DNA of 64,000 nt from Amycolatopsis balhimycina FH 1894 (GTDB lineage: Bacteria; Actinomycetota; Actinomycetes; Mycobacteriales; Pseudonocardiaceae), in contig NZ_KB913037.1 of the NCBI RefSeq assembly GCF_000384295.1, positions 9,375,508 through 9,439,507 on the forward strand. The letters are read 5' to 3'. The notes under the pieces are model-generated. The model was given only the letters and a program-made list of their open reading frames with translations, ran no database searches and had not been told where the DNA came from. Made by a program: the position numbers and the translations under genes. Below are positions 16,874-26,229 of the stretch, piece after piece; within the stretch, counting starts at the first letter, position 1; every line of letters starts with the position of its first letter.

Positions 16874-16997
16874 TGGTGACTGGTCTCTCTTCGTCCATGG
16901 TGGACATGTGCCCGGACGGTGCGCCCATCGCGATGGGTGGGCCTCGATGCGCAGGTGCGGGTGTTCGAAGACATGGCTCGAACCGGAGCCGACGCGG

Positions 16998-17603
16998 TCA
17001 CGAGGAGCTGACGATGGGCTCGTCGAACAGCAGGATGCCGCTGCGGAGGCGTTCGAGGACTTCCAGGGTGGTGTCGACGTAGCTTCGGTGGGGCTCGCGC
17101 GCGACGAGGGCCTGCGCGGCGAAGCGGGCGCCGGTCAGCGCTCCGGCGAGGGTCACGATTTCGATGTCCTCGGGGGTGCGGCCGAGCGCGGAGGCCACGA
17201 GGCGTGCGGTCTGCTCGACGTCCCACGCGCCGCGGGCCCGCAGTGCCGCGGCGATCTCGGGCACGGTGCGCACGAGCCGCATCCGCAGCTCCTCGTGGGC
17301 ACGCTTCTGCTCGTCGAGCTCGGCGAAGGTGGCGCGTATCGCCTCGATCAGCGCGACCAGCAGCGGGGTGCCCACCGGGATCGAAGCGAGGGTCTCCTCG
17401 AACAGCGGGTCGACATCGTCGAACAGGACGACGTCCTCCTTGGTGGCGAAGTAGCGGAAGAACGTGCTGCGGGCGACCTCTGCCGCGCCGGCGATGTCTT
17501 CGACGGTCGTTGCCTCGTAGCCGCGCTCGGCGAACAGGCGCAGCGCGTGGCGCTGCAACTCGGCGCGGGTGCGCGCCTTTTTGCGTTCGCGCAGGGAGTC
17601 CAC
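16998..17603 (-). CDS. TetR-family repressor, divergent from an FAD monooxygenase
   Basis: 201 residues. Residues about 8-58 are the TetR helix-turn-helix (RAELQRHALRLFAERGYEAT, VEDIAGAAEVARSTFFRYF, T-K-E-D). The C-terminal ligand domain is helical without recognisable specificity. The gene faces away from the monooxygenase at 17686, and the 90-base gap carries a perfect 11-bp inverted repeat (17633-17662). Control of both genes by this protein is inferred. Confidence 0.9.
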   Translation of the reverse strand: MDSLRERKKARTRAELQRHALRLFAERGYEATTVEDIAGAAEVARSTFFRYFATKEDVVLFDDVDPLFEETLASIPVGTPLLVALIEAIRATFAELDEQKRAHEELRMRLVRTVPEIAAALRARGAWDVEQTARLVASALGRTPEDIEIVTLAGALTGARFAAQALVAREPHRSYVDTTLEVLERLRSGILLFDEPIVSSS

Positions 17604-17632
17604 CTACCGAGTCTGACACATGCCTACCAAAC

Positions 17633-17662
17633 AGGACTGAGTCTTATTTGCGACTCAGTCCT
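17633..17662. promoter_or_regulatory. TetR operator, 11-bp inverted repeat
   Basis: AGGACTGAGTC - 8 bases - GACTCAGTCCT, perfect. It is flanked by a wider pair CTACCA / TGGTAG, all between the divergent TetR and monooxygenase starts. One site can shut both promoters. Confidence 0.8.
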
Positions 17663-17685
17663 ATTTTCCTGGTAGCGTGTCGGCC

Positions 17686-19152
<1,467 letters not shown>

Positions 19153-19200
19153 TCACCGGGTTGGTCATCGCGTCGGTCAGCGTCCCGAACCGGATGCGAC

Positions 19201-19240
19201 TTGACGGACTGTGTCGCACCGATGCATAGTGACGACCATT
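19201..19240 (+). promoter_or_regulatory. Promoter B, near-copy of promoter A
   Basis: TTGACG (19201-19206), 18-bp spacer, CATAGT (19225-19230), then ACGACCATT. The 20 bases from 19221 differ from those at 15860 at two positions only, whereas the spacers differ, so the conserved block is likely a regulator site overlapping the -10. It precedes the truncated hydrolase at 19384. Confidence 0.6.
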
Positions 19241-19383
19241 CGCACAGTGATGATAAGTAGCTGAGTTGCGGCGAACCGGCGGCCACGATGGAGATGAACA
19301 CCGTCGCGAGGTCGCCGGGACCCAGTCCTGCCCGCCATGAGGACATCGATAGAGGACTTCGGCCACATGAAGGAAGTCGGCTC

Positions 19384-19800
19384 ATGCACAGACGATCGAT
19401 GATCGCGGGCACACTCGGCGGTATCGTCGCCGCTGCCGTCGGCGCCCCTCAACGGTTCCTGTCCCCGCCGGCACCGGCCGAAGCGGCGACCCCGAGCCAC
19501 TCTGTCGGCGCGCATCGCATCCCAGAGTCCGCGGTGTCGGTCAACGGCATCACCCTGCACGTCGCGCAGCAAGGACGCGGCGCGCCAGTGCTGTTCGTAC
19601 ACGGTTTTCCCGACACAGCACGCACCTGGCGGCGACAGATGGCTGCCGTCGCCGCGGTCGGCTACCACGCCATCGCCGTCGACATGCGTGGCTATGGGCG
19701 CAGTTCGGCACCGGCAGACCCGAGCCAATACACCCCATTGCACCTCGTCGGCGACCTGACCGCGCTACTCGACGCATTGCACCACCCACTGAGCCGGTAG
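19384..19800 (+). pseudogene. Epoxide-hydrolase-like alpha/beta hydrolase, 3' end deleted
   Basis: 138 codons from ATG 19384 (AGGAAG seven bases before). A signal-like N-terminus starts MHRRSMIAGTLGGIVAAAVG, without a clear twin-arginine pair. The hydrolase then begins with PVLFVHGFPDTARTWRRQM and DMRGYGRSS but stops at ALLDALHHPLSR, before the nucleophile elbow, so two thirds including the whole catalytic core are missing. Directly past its stop lies the 3'-truncated end of an opposing gene, marking a deletion that removed both 3' ends. Confidence 0.75.
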
Positions 19801-19913
19801 GCAGCGGTGGCGGCGCGACGAACCTCTGCCATCTTGTGCGGGAACGAAAACAGGTCGAGTTCGGTGGTCACGCCGAAGCGCAGAGCTTGGCCTTCGACGG
19901 CATATCGCGTCAC
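19801..19913 (-). pseudogene. Start of an unidentified gene, 3' end deleted
   Basis: From GTG 19913, with AGGAG five bases before it, 37 codons read TRYAVEGQALRFGVTTELDL, FSFPHKMAEVRRAAT, then run into the neighbouring truncated hydrolase. The good ribosome-binding site, a TATATA box further upstream and coding character argue for a real gene beginning. Family not recognised. Confidence 0.5.
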
Positions 19914-20031
19914 GACTACTCCTGTGCATGCTCTGGTATATACTAACTCATGGATAGACTAACGCGGCTTCGGTTCGAGCGACGGAACTCGCGACCACGA
20001 AGTGCCGCACGCCAGAGGTAGCGAGGTAGTT

Positions 20032-21195
20032 GTGCCGGAATCCGAGTTTCATCCCGAGCCGTTCACCAGCCAGGCCGCCCCCGAGGCGCTCGCGGACCTT
20101 CGCGCACGGCTGCGGGCCACCCGCTGGCCGGATGCACCCGAGGATGCCGGCTGGTCTCTCGGCACGGACCTCGCCTACCTCCGCGATCTGGTCGCCTACT
20201 GGGCCGACGGCTTCGACTGGACGGCGCAGGAGAAGGCACTGTCCGCGTTCCCGCGCTTCCGGACCCGGCTCGACGGGCTCGGCATCCACTACGTGCACGC
20301 CCGGGCCGTCAACCCGGTTGGTCCGGTGCTGCCGCTGGTGCTCTGCCACGGCTGGCCGGACTCGTTCTGGCGCTACACGAAGGTCATCCCGCTGCTGACC
20401 GACCCCGGCGCGCACGGCGGCGACCCCGCCGACGCGTTCGACGTGGTCGTGCCCGACATGCCCGGCTACGGGTACTCCGACCGCCCGCCCGGTCCGCCGC
20501 TCGACGCGATCGCCGTCGCGGACCTGTGGGCACGGCTGCTGGACGGCCTGGGCTACCAGCGGTTCGGCGCCGTCGGCGGGGACATCGGCGCCGGCGTGAG
20601 CAACTACCTCGCGCTGAACCACCCCGAACGAGTTACAGCCGTCCACCGCATGGACGCGGGGGTGCCGGTCTACTCGGGAGACCCCGCCGACCTGACGCCC
20701 GAGGAGCGTGCCTGGATGGCGGATATGGCGGCTTGGGGCGCGGCCGAGGGCGCATACATGGCGATGCATCGCACCAAGCCGCAGACCGCGGCGGTGGGGC
20801 TCACCGACTCCCCGGCGGGGCTGGCCGCGTGGATCGTCGAGAAGCTTCGGGCGTGGAGCGACTCCGACGGCGACATCTCGCGGTCCTTCACGATGGACGA
20901 AATTCTCACCAACGTCACGATCTACTGGCTCACCGAGACCATCGGCTCGTCGATGCGGATGTATCGCGCGAACGGCGAGATCCCGCCCGCACAGCAAGCC
21001 CGCCGAGTCGAGGTCCCCTCCGGCTTCACGCTGTTCCCCGGCAACATCAGCCGGGCGCCGCGGACGTGGCTGGAGCGCACCACCAACCTCGTCCGGTTCA
21101 CACAGGCCCCGCGCGGAGGGCACTTCGCGCCGCTCGAAGAGCCCGAGTTCTACGCGGCGGAACTGCGCGCCTTCTTCCGTCCCTACCGGGCCTGA
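20032..21195 (+). CDS. Epoxide hydrolase (EHN domain plus alpha/beta hydrolase)
   Basis: 387 residues from GTG 20032 (an in-frame GTG at 20002 adds ten). Residues about 10-100 form the N-terminal EHN domain with RATRWPDAPEDAGWSLGTDL and the tryptophan-rich ending. The hydrolase core has HGWPDSFW (oxyanion, 106-113), the nucleophile Asp184 in GGDIGAG, and the catalytic histidine in RGGHFAPLEEPE near the end. Members hydrolyse epoxides to diols via an ester with the aspartate. No signal peptide. Upstream lies the deletion scar at 19800; no regulator is adjacent. Confidence 0.92.
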   Translation: MPESEFHPEPFTSQAAPEALADLRARLRATRWPDAPEDAGWSLGTDLAYLRDLVAYWADGFDWTAQEKALSAFPRFRTRLDGLGIHYVHARAVNPVGPVLPLVLCHGWPDSFWRYTKVIPLLTDPGAHGGDPADAFDVVVPDMPGYGYSDRPPGPPLDAIAVADLWARLLDGLGYQRFGAVGGDIGAGVSNYLALNHPERVTAVHRMDAGVPVYSGDPADLTPEERAWMADMAAWGAAEGAYMAMHRTKPQTAAVGLTDSPAGLAAWIVEKLRAWSDSDGDISRSFTMDEILTNVTIYWLTETIGSSMRMYRANGEIPPAQQARRVEVPSGFTLFPGNISRAPRTWLERTTNLVRFTQAPRGGHFAPLEEPEFYAAELRAFFRPYRA

Positions 21196-21504
21196 TTCCG
21201 CCGGCTGCCGGGCATCTCGGCGGCATCCATCGGCAGCGTTGTCGATGCCTGTGGTCGCCGATGGTCTGGTGAACGGCGCCTGAGGTCATCTGTCAGCCGG
21301 GGGAGGTGCTTGCCGAACAGGGCGAAGATCGCCTGCCCGGTCCTGAAGGAGAGCCGGGACGCGACGTTCACGGCGACCTGCGAGGGGTGACCCGTCGTTC
21401 AAGGGTTTCCACGGCCACGGCCACGGCCACGGCCACGGCGCGGTCGGTGCCTACGCGGCGGTGACGCGCGGGTCGCAGTACCTGTAGCAGGACAAAGCTC
21501 GCAA
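21196..21504. other. Spacer after the epoxide hydrolase, no supported gene
   Basis: No convincing gene. A minus-strand frame (to about 21371) encodes VASRLSFRTGQAIFALFGKH, which looks protein-like but is short and without a start signal. A hexanucleotide repeat (21409-21438) lies within it. Confidence 0.4.
21409..21438. repeat. Five tandem copies of CCACGG
   Basis: A perfect 6-bp microsatellite, five units. In one frame it encodes alternating His-Gly, but that frame has no start codon after the preceding stop, so I do not call a gene. Confidence 0.85.
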
Positions 21505-21543
21505 CGGAACACCCCGGACAGGCAACCTGTCCGGGGCGTTCCG
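21505..21543 (+). terminator. Strong hairpin, probable terminator
   Basis: CCCCGGACAGG - CAA - CCTGTCCGGGG (21512-21536) is a perfect 11-bp stem with a three-base loop, extended beyond one mismatch by CGGAAC/GTTCCG to 18 bases per arm. There is no T-tract, as usual for high-GC actinomycetes. Confidence 0.75.
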
Positions 21544-21571
21544 CGTCTACGGCGGGACCGGGGGAGGTTCG

Positions 21572-21700
21572 ATGGTGGTGGAAGCAGCGTGGACGACGGC
21601 CCTCGCGGTGGCGACGCAGATCGTCGCCGGCCTCGTGAACCGGCGGCGAAGCCGGGCGATCCTGGCCACGGCCATCGAAGCGCTGGAGCCGAAGAGGTGA
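21572..21700 (+). CDS. Possible small protein, 42 residues
   Basis: ATG 21572 is preceded by GGGGAGG four bases away, directly after a strong hairpin. The product begins MVVEAAWTTALAVATQIVAG, continues LVNRRRSRAILATAIEALEP and ends KR: a hydrophobic helix, a basic triplet and a second amphipathic helix. That plan suits a small membrane-associated protein. The stop overlaps a GTG (21697) that could start a further 47-codon frame. No family recognised; codon use is compatible with coding but the size makes it uncertain. Confidence 0.4.
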   Translation: MVVEAAWTTALAVATQIVAGLVNRRRSRAILATAIEALEPKR

Positions 21701-21933
21701 TCGACTTGCGGGAAAGGCAGCGCGGTGCGGAACACCGTGCTGCTGCCGAAGGAGGCCCGGAATCCGCTTTCCCGTCGCCGGGCCTCACCACTCGCAGTGG
21801 CCCGAGGCCGACACGCCCAGCCATGCCCACATCTTGCTGATCGGGAAGTCGGCCTATTGAATTCCCGGTTTCCCGCTCGAGTTGCGCAACCGGGCACGTT
21901 CGGACACCGGCAACTCGGCGGGCATCCGCGTCC

Positions 21934-22914
21934 TTATTCCGCGCTTGCTGCCGCGCACTGCCGGCGGAAATCACGCGGCGACAGACCGTAAACATTGCGG
22001 AAGACCTGGCTGAAATGCGCGGGGCTGCTGAACCCCCACCGGGCCGCGATCGCATTGATCGGACGCCGGCTCAGGCGAGATTCGGCGAGTTCACGGCGAC
22101 ATTGCTCCAGGCGGCACTGGCGGATCCAGCCGGCGACGGTGTGCCCGTCCTGGTGGAACAGGCCATGGAGATACCGCAGGGAGATGTGGTGGGCTGCGGC
22201 GATCATGTCCGGAGCCAGGTGCGCGTCGCCCAGGTTCTCCCGGATGAAGGCGTGGATCTGGGCCATCAGCGCTCGCCGTCGTGCATGAGGTGGCACGACG
22301 CCCTGGACATCCAGCGCATGGGCCAACGCCACAGTCAGCACATCGACCGTCAGGGCCGACAACCGTTCGGCGTCGGACGGACTGAGTTCATGCATGTGCC
22401 GGGCGAGATGCAGCAGGAACTGCGATGACAACGCACCGACGCCCTCGGCACCCTCGAGCCGAATCGCGCCCAATTTCCGCAGTTCCCCAACGGGCAACGG
22501 AAGCAACGAGCGCGGAAATCGCAGGTGCAGCAACTGGCTCATGGGAATATCCGGCGCGAACTCGCCCGCAAAAGAACGCGAGGTATCATACAGCCGCAGA
22601 TCTCCCACTCGGTACTCCGCACACTGACCGTCCTGCGTGACCACGCCACTGCCACGCACGAAGCAGCTCAGCTTGAACACTTCGGGATCTGCCTGGCGAG
22701 TGAGCTTGGGCGCCTGGTAGACGGAGTGTGGCGTCGTGGTCATCAGCGTCGCCTGCACTGAACCGAACTCGCAAATACCAACCTTCGCCCGAAACGCACC
22801 TTCCCACCGGGGATCACAGCGTAAATCATGGATGCCCCAAAGCTTCGAATTCAACTCGCGCCAGAAATCGAACCGTTCCCCTTTTGATACCTTCGCAGTG
22901 CTGATTACATCCAT
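21934..22914 (-). CDS. AraC-family regulator with N-terminal cupin-like sensing domain
   Basis: 326 residues. About 1-200 is the 'AraC-binding-like' sensor (starts with R-F-D-F-W-R-E-L; contains CFVRGSGVVTQDGQ and the DLRLYDTSRSF block). About 215-322 is the AraC DNA-binding domain (HISLRYLHGLFHQDGHTVAG, then R-x-I-N-A-I-A-A-R-W-G-F-S-S-P-A-H-F-S-Q-V-F, ending SPRDFRR). No neighbour is tightly linked: upstream lies 250 bases without a gene, downstream the small ORF region. Target unknown. Confidence 0.9.
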   Translation of the reverse strand: MDVISTAKVSKGERFDFWRELNSKLWGIHDLRCDPRWEGAFRAKVGICEFGSVQATLMTTTPHSVYQAPKLTRQADPEVFKLSCFVRGSGVVTQDGQCAEYRVGDLRLYDTSRSFAGEFAPDIPMSQLLHLRFPRSLLPLPVGELRKLGAIRLEGAEGVGALSSQFLLHLARHMHELSPSDAERLSALTVDVLTVALAHALDVQGVVPPHARRRALMAQIHAFIRENLGDAHLAPDMIAAAHHISLRYLHGLFHQDGHTVAGWIRQCRLEQCRRELAESRLSRRPINAIAARWGFSSPAHFSQVFRNVYGLSPRDFRRQCAAASAE

Positions 22915-23163
22915 GATTCCCCCAAGTTCTGTCGCCGTGTTGTCGTGGCAGGACCGAACCAGCTGTCACCCGAGGTTACTGAGTGCGGCACGACAGGAAA
23001 AGCCCTGGCCGGCCAGGCCACTCGTGGATATGTCGCCGTGTTCAACGAGGATGTTGTGCGCCACTTCGTCGGGCAGGGCGGGTATCGAGCATTGCCTCCC
23101 GGTCATCCACCGAGGTTCTTCGGCGATGCCGCTTGGCGGCGGCCGGCCGGCGAATCGCGCGAG

Positions 23164-23742
23164 CTATCCGTCCGAGTGCGGTCGGCGCAGTCCGTCCAGC
23201 ACGAGGGTGATGACGTCGTCGGCCTCGGCCCGCCACCGGGGGCGGTCGTGGGCCGCGCCGATGCCGTGCAGCGTCATCATGACGGCACCGGCGTCCACGT
23301 CGTCGCGAACGGCGCCGTCCCGCACGGCGGCGGCCACCAGATCGGTGACAGCCTGCTCCAGCGCCCGGCTGCCCTCGGCGAGCGCACCCGAGCGATCGGC
23401 CCACAGTGTTGCCAGTGTCCGGGCGAGGCCCTCGTGGGCGGCTATGTGGTCGACCATGCCGCGGAGGAAGGTCGCCAACGCCTCCGCCGCGGGCAGTGTG
23501 GCTTGCAGCCGGCGGGCGCGGTCGCACAGGGTGGCGACTTCCCCGTGGTAGACCGCCTCGGCCAGCGCCTCCCGGGTGGGGAAGTGGCGGTACAGCGTGC
23601 CGGTGCCCACCCCGGCCAGGCGGGCGAAATCATCGAAGCGCAGGTCGAAGAAGCCTCCGGCGTCGAAGACCTCCCGTGCCGTGGCGAGCAGGGCCTCGCG
23701 CTTGCGCTGGGCGTCGGCCCGCAGCGGCTTGTCGACGGTCAT
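23164..23742 (-). CDS. TetR-family repressor, divergent from a ketopantoate-reductase-like gene
   Basis: 192 residues from ATG 23742, preceded closely by GAGGGAG. The helix-turn-helix is at about 10-58 (REALLATAREVFDAGGFFDL, DFARLAGVGTGTLYRHFPTR). The C-terminal domain is of the type seen in TetR proteins with SbtR-like C-termini (GMVDHIAAHEGLARTLATLW). Two 15-bp palindromes in the 90-base divergent gap (23764-23805) are the expected binding sites. Confidence 0.92.
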   Translation of the reverse strand: MTVDKPLRADAQRKREALLATAREVFDAGGFFDLRFDDFARLAGVGTGTLYRHFPTREALAEAVYHGEVATLCDRARRLQATLPAAEALATFLRGMVDHIAAHEGLARTLATLWADRSGALAEGSRALEQAVTDLVAAAVRDGAVRDDVDAGAVMMTLHGIGAAHDRPRWRAEADDVITLVLDGLRRPHSDG

Positions 23743-23763
23743 GCGCTCCCTCGCGTTGACAAA

Positions 23764-23805
23764 TGGAGATGATCTCCATATTTTGAAAAGTGGAGATGGT
23801 CTCCA
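23764..23805. promoter_or_regulatory. Two tandem TetR operators
   Basis: TGGAGATGATCTCCA (23764-23778) and TGGAGATGGTCTCCA (23791-23805), each a 6-3-6 palindrome, centres 27 bp apart (about two and a half helical turns). They sit between the divergent TetR and reductase starts. Confidence 0.85.
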
Positions 23806-23832
23806 GATCAATCGTACCCCACGAGGTGCAGC

Positions 23833-24798
23833 GTGAAGATCCTGATGTTCGGCCGAGGCGTGATCGCCACGATCTACGGGTGGACCCTGCACCAGGCCGG
23901 ACATGACGTCGAGTTCTACGTCCGGCCGGGCCGCGCCGCGGCGTACGGAGACGTGGTGGACCTCGACCTGCTCGATACGCGACGCCGGGTGTGGGGGCAA
24001 CGCGTCGTCGAGAAGTGGCCGGTGCACTACCGCGAGGCGCTGGAGCCGGACCACGACTTCGACCTGATCGTGCTCAGCGTGCCGCACCACCGCCTCCCGG
24101 AGGCGACGGCCTTCCTGGCCTCGCGTGTCGGCCAGGCCACGGTGCTGGTCTTCGGCAACCTCTGGACCGAGCCGCCGGCCGCGATCGGCGCTCTCCCGCT
24201 CGACCGGGTCGCCTGGGGCTTTCCCCAGGCCGGTGGCGGTTTCGGTGCGGACGGCGTGCTCCGTGGGGCGCTCCTGCCGTCGGTCATCTTCGGCACCCTC
24301 GGCCGGCCCCCGGCCGACCGGGAGCGGGCCGTGCGCCAGGCGTTTCGCGAGGCCGGGCTCCGGCTCAAGGAGCAGCCCGACTTCCGAGGCTGGCTGTGGG
24401 TCCATTTCGTGTCGGATGCCGGTCTGCTCTCGCAGGGCCTGCGGCTGGGTTCCCTGTCCGAGCTGGCCGGGTCGGCGAGCGACTTCCGCGAGGCGTTGCT
24501 GGCCGGCCGCGAGCTGTTGCCGCTCCTCACGGCGCGCGGCATCGACCTGCGACGTCACCGGGGCGGTGCGCTGCTGTTCCGGGCGCCCACCTGGCTGACG
24601 GCCCCCGCGCTAGCCTGGCTGACTGCTCACGTCGCGCTGGCGCGCGTGAGTATCGAGGCGCACTCCGACCCCGACGCCGAGGAGCCGCGTGAGATCTGCC
24701 GGGACACTCTCGCCGAAGCACGACGGCTGGGCATCTCGGTACCACGGCTGGAAGCGGCGGAACCGAACTTCGCCCGTGAGGGGACGGGCCGAGCCTGA
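23833..24798 (+). CDS. Ketopantoate reductase family (PanE/ApbA-like) oxidoreductase
   Basis: 321 residues. The N-terminal Rossmann motif is ILMFGRGVIATIYGW (G-x-G-x-x-A), followed by the DLIVLSVPHHRLPEA and LVFGNLWTEP blocks of the ApbA N-terminal domain. The C-terminal half has the helical ApbA_C character but is diverged. Because the gene sits under a dedicated TetR rather than in a pantothenate cluster, a detoxifying or secondary-metabolism reductase is more likely than PanE itself. The start lies 28 bases from the second TetR operator. Confidence 0.8.
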   Translation: MKILMFGRGVIATIYGWTLHQAGHDVEFYVRPGRAAAYGDVVDLDLLDTRRRVWGQRVVEKWPVHYREALEPDHDFDLIVLSVPHHRLPEATAFLASRVGQATVLVFGNLWTEPPAAIGALPLDRVAWGFPQAGGGFGADGVLRGALLPSVIFGTLGRPPADRERAVRQAFREAGLRLKEQPDFRGWLWVHFVSDAGLLSQGLRLGSLSELAGSASDFREALLAGRELLPLLTARGIDLRRHRGGALLFRAPTWLTAPALAWLTAHVALARVSIEAHSDPDAEEPREICRDTLAEARRLGISVPRLEAAEPNFAREGTGRA

Positions 24799-24943
24799 AT
24801 CCATCGATGTTGCCGGTCCCGGTGGTCCACTGCGGCTCCTTGGCCCGCCGCATCCCGGAGCCAACCCGGTCGCGCCGCCTCCGCGCTGCCATCCACGGCC
24901 GGATACACCCCGCTGACCTGCGGAGACGGACAACATCAGGGTG

Positions 24944-24976
24944 GTATACACACGAGGTATACAACTCCGGTATAGT
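24944..24976 (+). promoter_or_regulatory. PadR operator and promoter: three GTATA units at 13-bp spacing
   Basis: GTATAC at 24944, GTATAC at 24957 and GTATAG at 24970 recur at an exact 13-bp period. The third is part of the -10 TATAGT (24971-24976). A PadR dimer array bound here would block the promoter of the padR-ABC operon, giving autorepression. Confidence 0.65.
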
Positions 24977-25018
24977 GATCGTCACGCCCGGATCCCGGGT
25001 CAAGGAGGGGACGGGAGA

Positions 25019-25540
25019 ATGTCGGTTTCGCATACCCTGCTCGCGCTGCTCGAATCGGGCCCGCGGCATGGCTACGACCTGAAACGGGCGTACGACGAGC
25101 AGTTCGGCCAGGACCGCCCGCTGGCGTACGGCCAGGTCTATTCGACGTTGTCACGACTGCTGCGCAACGGCATGGTCGAGGTGGCGGGCGTCGAGAGCGG
25201 CGAAGGGCCGGAGCGGAAGCGCTACACGATCACCGACGCGGGGATCACCGACGTCGAGACGTGGCTGCGCACTCCGGAGAACCCGCAGCCGTATCTGCAG
25301 AACACGCTCTACACGAAGGTGGTGCTCGCGCTGCTGTCCGGGCGCAGCGCCTCCGACGTGCTCCACGTCCAGCGCGGCGAGCACCTGAACGCGATGCGTT
25401 CGCTCACCAAACGCAAGAACGGGGGCGACCTCGCCGATCAGCTGATCTGCGACCACGCGCTCTTCCACCTCGAGGCGGACCTGCGGTGGCTGGAGCTCAC
25501 CGCCGCGCGTCTCGGCGAACTCGAAAAGGCGGTGCGCTGA
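25019..25540 (+). CDS. PadR-family repressor of an ABC transporter operon
   Basis: 173 residues from ATG 25019 (AAGGAGGGG upstream). The PadR winged helix is at 1-85: LLALLESGPRHGYDLKRAYD, YGQVYSTLSRLLRNGMVEV, RKRYTITDAG. The C-terminal helical part (about 90-173) is the VirR-like dimerisation arm. Its stop TGA overlaps the ATG of the ATPase gene (TGATG), so regulator and transporter are one transcription unit, a typical self-regulated drug or peptide exporter arrangement. Confidence 0.93.
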   Translation: MSVSHTLLALLESGPRHGYDLKRAYDEQFGQDRPLAYGQVYSTLSRLLRNGMVEVAGVESGEGPERKRYTITDAGITDVETWLRTPENPQPYLQNTLYTKVVLALLSGRSASDVLHVQRGEHLNAMRSLTKRKNGGDLADQLICDHALFHLEADLRWLELTAARLGELEKAVR

Positions 25541-26229
25541 TGACCAGGCCGGGAACTCCGTTGCTCGTCGGCAACGGACTGCACAAGTCGTTCGGCCGGA
25601 CGCCGGCGCTCGACGGGGCGGCGCTGTCCGTCTCGGCGGGGGAAGTGCTCGCGATCATGGGTTCGTCCGGTTCGGGCAAATCGACGCTGCTGCACTGTCT
25701 CGCCGGCATCCTCCGGCCGGACTCCGGCACGATCAGCTACGGCGGCGCCGACCTCGTCGGGATGGACGACAAGGGGCGGAGTGCGTTGCGGCGCACCGAC
25801 TTCGGTTTCGTGTTCCAGTTCGGCCAGCTCGTACCCGAGCTGTCCTGCCTCGAGAACGTCGCGCTTCCGCTGCGGCTGATCGGGACCAAGCGGAAGCAGG
25901 CCGAGGCCAAAGCGACCGAATGGCTCGCCCGGCTGGAGGTCGACGGGCTGGCGAAGCGCCGTCCCGGCGACGTGTCCGGCGGGCAGGCGCAGCGGGTGGC
26001 GGTGGCGCGGGCGCTGGTGACGGGGCCGAAGGTGGTCTTCGCGGACGAGCCGACCGGCGCGCTCGACTCGCTCAACGGCGAAAAGGTCATGCGGATGCTC
26101 ACCGAGGCGGCACGGGAAACGCACGCCGCGGTGGTGCTGGTGACCCACGAGCCGCGGGTCGCGGCTTATTCGGACCGGGAAATCATGGTGGTCGACGGGC
26201 ACACGGTCGACCGGGAGCTGGTCGCATGA
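25540..26229 (+). CDS. ABC transporter ATP-binding protein (MacB/LolD type)
   Basis: 229 residues. Walker A GSSGSGKST (about 41-49), signature VSGGQAQRVAVARAL (about 146-160), Walker B VVFADEPTGALDS and a switch histidine in VTHEPRVAAY. The family is that of ATPases paired with FtsX-like permeases, acting in lipoprotein, peptide or drug export or in mechanotransmission. Start and stop overlap both neighbours (TGATG and ATGA), so subunits are made together. Confidence 0.94.
   Translation: MTRPGTPLLVGNGLHKSFGRTPALDGAALSVSAGEVLAIMGSSGSGKSTLLHCLAGILRPDSGTISYGGADLVGMDDKGRSALRRTDFGFVFQFGQLVPELSCLENVALPLRLIGTKRKQAEAKATEWLARLEVDGLAKRRPGDVSGGQAQRVAVARALVTGPKVVFADEPTGALDSLNGEKVMRMLTEAARETHAAVVLVTHEPRVAAYSDREIMVVDGHTVDRELVA

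Noticed and set aside
19950..20021. 23-codon frame beginning with ATG 19950
   Set aside because: Basic, low-complexity product without ribosome-binding site, in the upstream region of the epoxide hydrolase.
21409..21487. His-Gly repeat frame over the CCACGG microsatellite
   Set aside because: No start codon lies between the preceding stop and the repeat, and no ribosome-binding site is present.
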